A stretch of 11,963 nt of DNA from Amoebophrya sp. AT5.2. Lineage: Eukaryota > Sar > Dinophyceae > Syndiniales > Amoebophryaceae. The translations under genes were made by a program, and so were the position numbers. Shown piece after piece: positions 8,101-11,963 of the stretch. The stretch lies in the NCBI GenBank assembly GCA_005223375.1, contig RXOD01005925.1:1-11963 (forward strand), written 5' to 3'. Under the pieces are notes generated by a model, which saw only the letters and a list, made by a program, of their open reading frames with translations, ran no database searches and was not told the origin of the DNA. Within the stretch, counting starts at the first letter, position 1. Each line of letters begins with the position of its first letter.

Positions 8101-10264
8101 GGGCCAGGGGGATGGTGATAGGACGACCTGAAAGCGTAAGTGGGGCAAAAGAGGGCGCCTAGGGTGGCGATTGGCTCGATCCCCTTTAGGGTGCAGCAGT
8201 GCCAGAGGCAATTTCCCCAGCCGCGAAAAGCAGCCTTTGCTGCTACTGCAGACCGCTTCTTAGGACCACGACCACAGCAAAGGGACCCCAAAAAGATTTC
8301 ACTTTTACCACTTAACTTAACCAAGCTACGCAAACTTACCATCACTGGTCCCACCTCCATACGGCACCGGAACTATTTCTTATCAGGAGTTCGTGTGCGT
8401 GATCTTCCCGGAAATCACCGACATTGTGGACTGGGACGGGGACGTGCGCGCGGACGTAGACGGCGATGCTCTACAGGCGATCGCGGAAGAGGACAGCGAG
8501 GACGTGTCAGATTCCTCGTCCAGACCTTCGTCGGAGTTCACCTCGTCGCGGAGTGGGAGTGCGTCGACTGGCTCTGGGTCCGGGGGGTTCTCCAGAGACA
8601 ATAACTCGGAGGAAGGCTCTTCCAAGAGTCGGTCGCGGTCGGAGGAGAGTGCTGGCGCGGGGAAGACGAAAAAAGGCATCAAGGCGAAGGCCGGCGCGCA
8701 CGGGGGTCCTGCTCGAGCGGCGCAGAAGAAGCCCAAGAAGCGGAGCCGCAGTTCCTCGGCGGACGGACTGCCATCGGGGGGCGACTCGGACTCGTCGGGG
8801 CCAGCGCGACTGAGCATACCGGGGTTGATTTCGAAAGGCAAGGTGATCAAGGTTGCGAGCGCAGCAGGAGCAGAAGAAGGTGCGAATTCGGGCGGCGCCG
8901 GGGCGCAACAGCAGTTGCAAATTGAGCAAGACACGTCGAAAGCGGAGCCGGAGCCAGAAGGGGAAGATGCAGTAGTGAATGTCGGGGCAAATGACGCAAG
9001 AAGCGCAAGCAACATCAATCGAGACAGCGGCGACAAGGACGAGGACATTCACGGAGGTAGCGGTGAGAAGGACGATAACCCAAATTCTGGTCTTCACGAT
9101 AACTCTGCGCAGCTCGTCGACGGTCCGATAGGAGGGTCTTCGCCCTCGGAAATTCCGCGGCCGCCCCCTGTTCCGGGTCTAACCGCGACCGTCGTGGCAG
9201 CCGTGGTACCGGCGTCATCTGGGTCTCCGACGCTGCTCGTGTGTCCTCCGAGCCTCGCGCCGGCTACGATCGCTGGCAGCAGCGCGGCTCCATCATCGTC
9301 TGCCACCATGACGACCAGCAACGTTGGAGACAGCAGCGCCGCGGATCGGGACGACTCCATGGCGCCGTTGGAAATCGATGTTTCCGTCGTCACGTCGGCG
9401 CGGAGCCAGCAGTCCGGCTCTGGTCCCGCATTAGGCATTTGTCCGCAGGAACAGATAGGCGGCGCAACTTCGAGCACGGCGCCGGCCGGGGTGATTGAAT
9501 CTGCCGCCGCCCTTGCGGCAGGGGAGAGTCAAGGGGATCTCCCCGGGGGAGGCACCACGAGCAACAGTTCCTCGAAAGCTTCTTCGAAAGAGAGGCAGAG
9601 GTCTACTTCCGGCAGCAGGATGGGAGCACTTTCTGTCGCTCCTACGAATTCCAAAGGACTGACGGTGACCATCTGCCCAACGCCGGCCATAGAACCCTTT
9701 TCCCCAACAGACGTGTCGAACATATCGGAGGATCCGCCGACGAGCCCGCCGCAGCGATCATCTTGCGCGCATGGTAGAGGTAGCGACGCTCCGGGTGCCG
9801 AGCACGAGGAGCCGCTGAAGGACCCCGACGAAAGCCCAAACAGGGCGACCGGACAGAATGGAAACACGAATCCAGGAGCAAACACATCAGCAACTACAAC
9901 TCCAAACGAATCCGTCGTCCACCGGCGCATCAAGCAAGGCTCCTCGTCAGGAGCGGAGCGGCACTCCTCGCAGTCGGTGCGGCGAGGCGCTTCGATGGAA
10001 TCGGTCGCCAGCCGTGCTTCCAGGCGGTCCAGTAGCGGGAAGTCGCGCCGACGGTCTAGCTCCGGCAATCGTAGACACTCGAAGGACGGGGATCATGGAA
10101 AGGGGGGGAGCAGCAGCAGAAGGGACAGCGCCCAGTCGGGCGTTTCGACGGGGAGCCAGTTGCAACCGCCGAGCGTAAACATGATTGCGAGTTTGAGCAC
10201 GGCAGCCCTAAAGCTAGGCGCAGCCGCAATTCGGAGAGGAAGCTCAATGGTACTAGATTTTTGA
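5124..10264 (+). CDS. Six-transmembrane Kv-superfamily channel with two EF-hands and a long Ser-rich tail
   Basis: Exons are 5124-5416, 5585-5869, 6201-6466, 6617-6792, 7104-7855 and 8367-10264, about 1188 residues from ATG 5227. The N-terminus is hydrophilic. S1 lies at about 6380-6466. S2 contains LETGVRFFVAP (to 6742). S3 is NLFDVLAVLPFWLN, rebuilt across the 6793-7103 element. S4 is at 7228-7290 and S5 at about 7339-7405. The pore helix and filter are at 7441-7521 and S6 at about 7540-7625. EF-hand loops are DEDLSGEIDFYE (7735-7770) and DSNGTGTISYQE (7843-8389, split by an element); both have all the usual calcium ligands. S2 and S3 match Shaker-type Kv channels, so a plasma or endomembrane cation channel with calcium control is inferred. 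The filter has no TVGYGD: the stretch reads VVTISIDVSPVYG. S4 keeps only one Arg, one Lys and one Arg. The tail is Ser/Gly/Ala-rich with RRxS sites. The stop at 10264 may be bypassed by splicing. The 5' end is uncertain. Confidence 0.85.
5185..5240. repeat. Stem-loop spanning the first in-frame ATG of the channel gene
   Basis: The arms are 5185-5205 (GGGGCTTCCAACAT...) and 5220-5240 (...ATGTTGGAAGCCCC). Nineteen of 21 bases pair and the loop is 14 nt. Both mismatches are wobble-compatible on one strand. The first ATG of the open frame (5227) is in the right arm. The stretch is also open in the coding frame, so it may simply be coding. Confidence 0.75.
5417..5584 (+). other. Intron in the channel gene, GT-AG class
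   Basis: The donor is GCAAA|GTATCG and the acceptor is TTCTTCTATTTCGCAG|CCCGTC, with a good pyrimidine tract. Phase 1 is kept: the split codon A|CC gives Thr, joining AGRELQ to TRRSFLRP. The acceptor is strong. The donor is less certain, because the upstream exon is a low-complexity hydrophilic frame. Confidence 0.5.
5870..6200 (+). other. Intron in the channel gene, GT-AG class, with hexamer microsatellite
   Basis: The donor is GAAAG|GTGCGT and the acceptor is TTCCTCTTCTCGCCCAG|GTCTCG. The split codon G|GT gives Gly and joins LEPAGGK to GLAKASSHTQLEK. It contains the CTACAT microsatellite and a GC-rich palindrome at 6017-6032. Confidence 0.75.
6055..6083 (+). repeat. CTACAT hexamer microsatellite
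   Basis: There are four full copies and five bases of a fifth copy of CTACAT, within an intron. ACC-type repeats follow at about 6092-6105. Confidence 0.95.
6467..6616 (+). other. Intron in the channel gene, GT-AG class
   Basis: The donor is CCGCAG|GTACAG and the acceptor is TTTCCACCAG|GCCTTC, phase 0. Removal joins the end of S1 (FYTAVAPQ) to AFNNFSGEFHP. It is 150 bp long and shows no terminal inverted repeats, unlike the next two introns of this gene. Confidence 0.85.
6788..7103 (+). mobile_element. Introner-like element splitting the S3 segment
   Basis: The direct repeat CTTGC occurs at 6788-6792 and 7099-7103. The intervening 306 bp start TAGCGAG and end TTCATA. Inverted arms lie at 6793-6811 and about 7081-7098, with a perfect 10-bp core (GGGTTGCTGC) and diverged outer bases. 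Removing the element plus one repeat gives GTG CTT GCC GTT, that is DVLAVLPFWLN, which is the Kv S3 consensus. No alignment within the repeat yields GT-AG. Reading through would stop at 6817. No ORF of note lies inside. Confidence 0.85.
7852..8366 (+). mobile_element. Introner-like element splitting the second EF-hand loop
   Basis: The direct repeat GGCA occurs at 7852-7855 and 8363-8366 (five bases, YGGCA, if a transition is allowed). The element starts TACGTCGGGACCAG and ends CTGGTCCCACCTCCATA, then C. The inverted arms are 7856-7880 and 8334-8361. The shared core is GGGACCAG, then one mismatch, then GATGG. Removing 7856-8366 (511 bp) joins GGC A|CC and gives DSNGTGTISYQE, a flawless EF-hand loop. 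No offset within the repeat gives GT-AG. The arm matches that of the 929-1315 element, so both belong to one family. Confidence 0.88.
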
Positions 10265-10425
10265 GCTTCGACGTTATTTGGCTCAGGAGAAGGAAAGTCT
10301 AAGGCAGTAATTTCCCCAATTCTCAATCGTTTGGCTTTGGGTCTTTTGGTGGGAGCCTATGCTTGTTGTCAGCGGGCGAGAGTGCCTCGTCTGACTGGCT
10401 ACGGCTAGGTCCTCACGACTAGCAG
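10239..10425 (+). other. Possible GA-AG intron near the apparent stop of the channel gene
   Basis: The proposed junction is GAGAG|GAAGCT...CTAGCAG|GATCGT. It joins AAAIRRG to SSDELGPEERLSE in frame and removes the stop at 10264. Candidate acceptors in this stretch give phase 1 for the downstream frame, whereas the only good GT donor (10250) is phase 0, so a GT-AG solution fails unless a weak donor at 10191 is used. Dinoflagellates are known to use GC and GA donors with AGG-like ambiguity at both ends. If the call is wrong, the gene stops at 10264. Confidence 0.35.
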
Positions 10426-11963
10426 GATCGTCGGACGAACTAGGACCGGAAGAACGCTTGAGCGAAATGAAAATCGATCTGCGGTGGAAACAGGTGACTC
10501 TGGGGCCGAACGACGAGGAGCTACTTGGGCAGAACATCGTGGTGGATAAAGGTGTGCTACGTCGGACCCGGTCTACCGACCACGCCGGTGCCGGAAGTTT
10601 GACCCTCGGTTCCAACAACCGCCGGTCGGGTCCAGGATCCTCACCTCCGCCCAAGGGCAGCGCGCTGGCAGCGATGGCATCTGGAGGTAGAAGTACTGGA
10701 TGAAGTAAATGCTAAACCTAAAATTCTTTCAACAAGTTGATAGTGTTGCCCCTCGGTCGTGATTAGCCACTGGCGTGGCGCCGTGCACAGCGGCCAGCAA
10801 GTGGGCCCAACCACTCCTCAGGCCACACTTTCTCGCGTGCCCAAGTCCATCTCTCCTTTCGAAAATGCAAATGAATGACCTCCAAAGTTCTCCGACGAGA
10901 GTTTTCGGAGAGTTTTCGGAGAGTTTTCGCCCCCTTCGCCACTAGGCCGGGCCAATTCTGAACAACTTCTCCAGGTCCTATCCCTCGGCGAAGCGTCGAG
11001 CGGGAGCGGGAACAAACACCCAGGGTTATCGCGAAGGCCCGTGAGGATGCGGAAATAGCGGCGCACCTCACACAGTCGCAAGCGGCTGTGAAGGCACGGT
11101 CGCCCGCCGGCGCCGCCACCGGCCTGCTGAAAAGCATTTTCTCGCGAAGCAGCGCCCACAAAGAACCCGCGCGACCGCCAGAGCTCACCACCACCAGCAA
11201 ACTGGGCGTTCTCACCGGGAAAGCAACCTCACCCGTATTTCCGATCTTACTGCTTGTAATCGAGCTTCTGCTCCTGCACTTTGTACCCTGACTGTTGGAG
11301 ACGTAGGTCGAATGTGATGAAAAGGATTTAAAATGATCATGCGAATGCGGTGTTGAAAAGCGTCTCGTTCTCGGACTAGGAGGACCTCCAGGATCTCCTA
11401 CTTTTCGTTTGCAGGTTGAGGGTAGTCTCCGGCAGTCTGGGGGCATGACGAATCGCAGTTCGCAGCCGGGGGGTGACCAGGTTCGCGACCACAGCGCTCG
11501 GAGTATACACGACGACGATCATCTGCACGCAAATGCGCCGATGACGCACAAGCGGAGTGGAGGTGGCACGGCGTCACGGCCAGCCGCAGCCCGAACGAAG
11601 TCCGGAAAGAAATCAGGAAAAGTGAAGGCCCTGACCGGAGGGTTTGGAACTCCTGGAGCCGGCGGCACATCGAGCCAGCCGATGCTGGGCGGCCCAGCAG
11701 CGGGCGCTTCGCAGTCGCTGGGGCTAGGAAGTGGAACAAATGCGAGCGGCCGCTTCGCTGGAAAAAACAAAACCGCGGGCGGTGGAAACGGTGTGGGGGG
11801 CAGCGGTCAGAACATTCGCGGAATGGGCGGCGGTAGTGGAGCTGGGGGGAATTTTGGCGGTGGAGCTGGGGGTAGCTACAATTTCAGCGCCGGCGGTTCT
11901 TCCTCCGGCATGGGCATGGGCGCCCAGGTAAACGGCTTCGGCGGCGGCGGAGGCAACGCCTTT
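10426..11963 (+). CDS. Probable 3' exons of the channel gene, ending in a Gly-rich segment (partial)
   Basis: Exons are 10426-10686, 10975-11234 and 11415 to the window edge. The first reads SSDELGPEERLSEMKIDL and is mixed acidic and basic. The second reads SVEREREQTPRVIAKAREDA, with a short Ala/Glu-rich stretch that could form a helix. The third stays open for 183 codons, begins VEGSLRQSGGMTNRSS and becomes strongly Gly/Ala/Ser-rich (GMGGGSGAGGNFGGG). No catalytic or membrane domain is seen. The junctions keep frame (G|GT Gly, then phase 0). The absence of a convincing start codon at the left end favours continuation of the channel gene. A separate gene starting at ATG 10467 is the alternative. 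A strong donor-like CAG|GTAAAC at 11925-11933 may end the last exon before the window edge. Confidence 0.55.
10687..10974 (+). other. Intron, GT-AG class
   Basis: The donor is CTGGAG|GTAGAA and the acceptor is AACAACTTCTCCAG|GTCCTA. The split codon G|GT gives Gly, joining AMASG to GPIPRRSVERE. It contains the 11-bp tandem repeat at 10900-10929. Confidence 0.65.
10900..10929 (+). repeat. 11-bp tandem repeat
   Basis: About 2.7 copies of AGTTTTCGGAG, inside an intron. Confidence 0.9.
11235..11414 (+). other. Intron, GT-AG class, donor position uncertain
   Basis: The acceptor CTACTTTTCGTTTGCAG|GTTGAG is strong. Two phase-0 donors are possible: ACCC|GTATTT at 11235 and GCTT|GTAATC at 11256. The earlier one avoids translating a hydrophobic run that looks intronic and leads to a stop at 11291. 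Confidence 0.6.

Noticed and set aside
8383..9048. Long minus-strand open frame (221 codons)
   Set aside because: It mirrors the Ser-rich tail. GC-rich coding DNA commonly leaves the antisense frame open, and no domain is seen.
10763..11446. Minus-strand open frame (227 codons)
   Set aside because: It crosses two introns with good plus-strand splice signals and an exon that keeps frame; its product has no motif.
1..11963. CRISPR arrays, tRNA or rRNA genes, bacterial operon signals
   Set aside because: No regularly spaced repeats, cloverleaf-like stretches or ribosomal sequence were seen, and the split genes show that this is eukaryotic nuclear DNA.

Overview
The window is nuclear DNA of a protist. 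All recognisable genes lie on the + strand and are interrupted by introns. The best-supported guess is an alveolate of the dinoflagellate lineage, possibly a Syndiniales parasite of the Amoebophrya type. This is an inference: no marker gene is present. It rests on GC-rich genes in one orientation, a Kv-like channel carrying EF-hands, and introns that lack GT-AG ends but have terminal inverted repeats and short flanking direct repeats, as reported for Amoebophrya.

Layout: (1) 48-2185, a three-exon gene for a ~512-residue membrane protein of unknown family with five hydrophobic segments. Its first intron is GT-AG; its second is an introner-like element. (2) 2186-3112, a gap relatively rich in A and T. 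(3) 3113-4522, an intronless choline/ethanolamine kinase. (4) 4523-5123, a poorly resolved stretch with one short ORF. (5) 5124-10264, a multi-exon gene for a six-transmembrane Kv-superfamily channel with two EF-hands and a very long Ser-rich tail. (6) 10426 to the right edge, three more exons that are probably the same gene continuing, ending in a Gly-rich segment cut by the window.

The most striking content is a set of three introns at 929-1320, 6793-7103 and 7856-8366. Each begins TA, ends ATA just before a 4-5 bp copy of the sequence that precedes the intron, and has inverted repeats at its ends. Removing each element plus one direct-repeat copy restores the reading frame exactly, and in the channel gene it restores a Kv S3 motif and a perfect 12-residue EF-hand loop. 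None of the three can be spliced as GT-AG at the junction the protein requires. The first and third share the same terminal-repeat sequence, so they belong to one family. Ordinary GT-AG introns lie in the same genes, so two intron classes coexist in single transcripts.

The genes have no obvious shared pathway. The channel is itself unusual: the K+ selectivity filter is replaced and S4 has lost most of its regularly spaced charges, while S2, S3 and both EF-hands remain well conserved.
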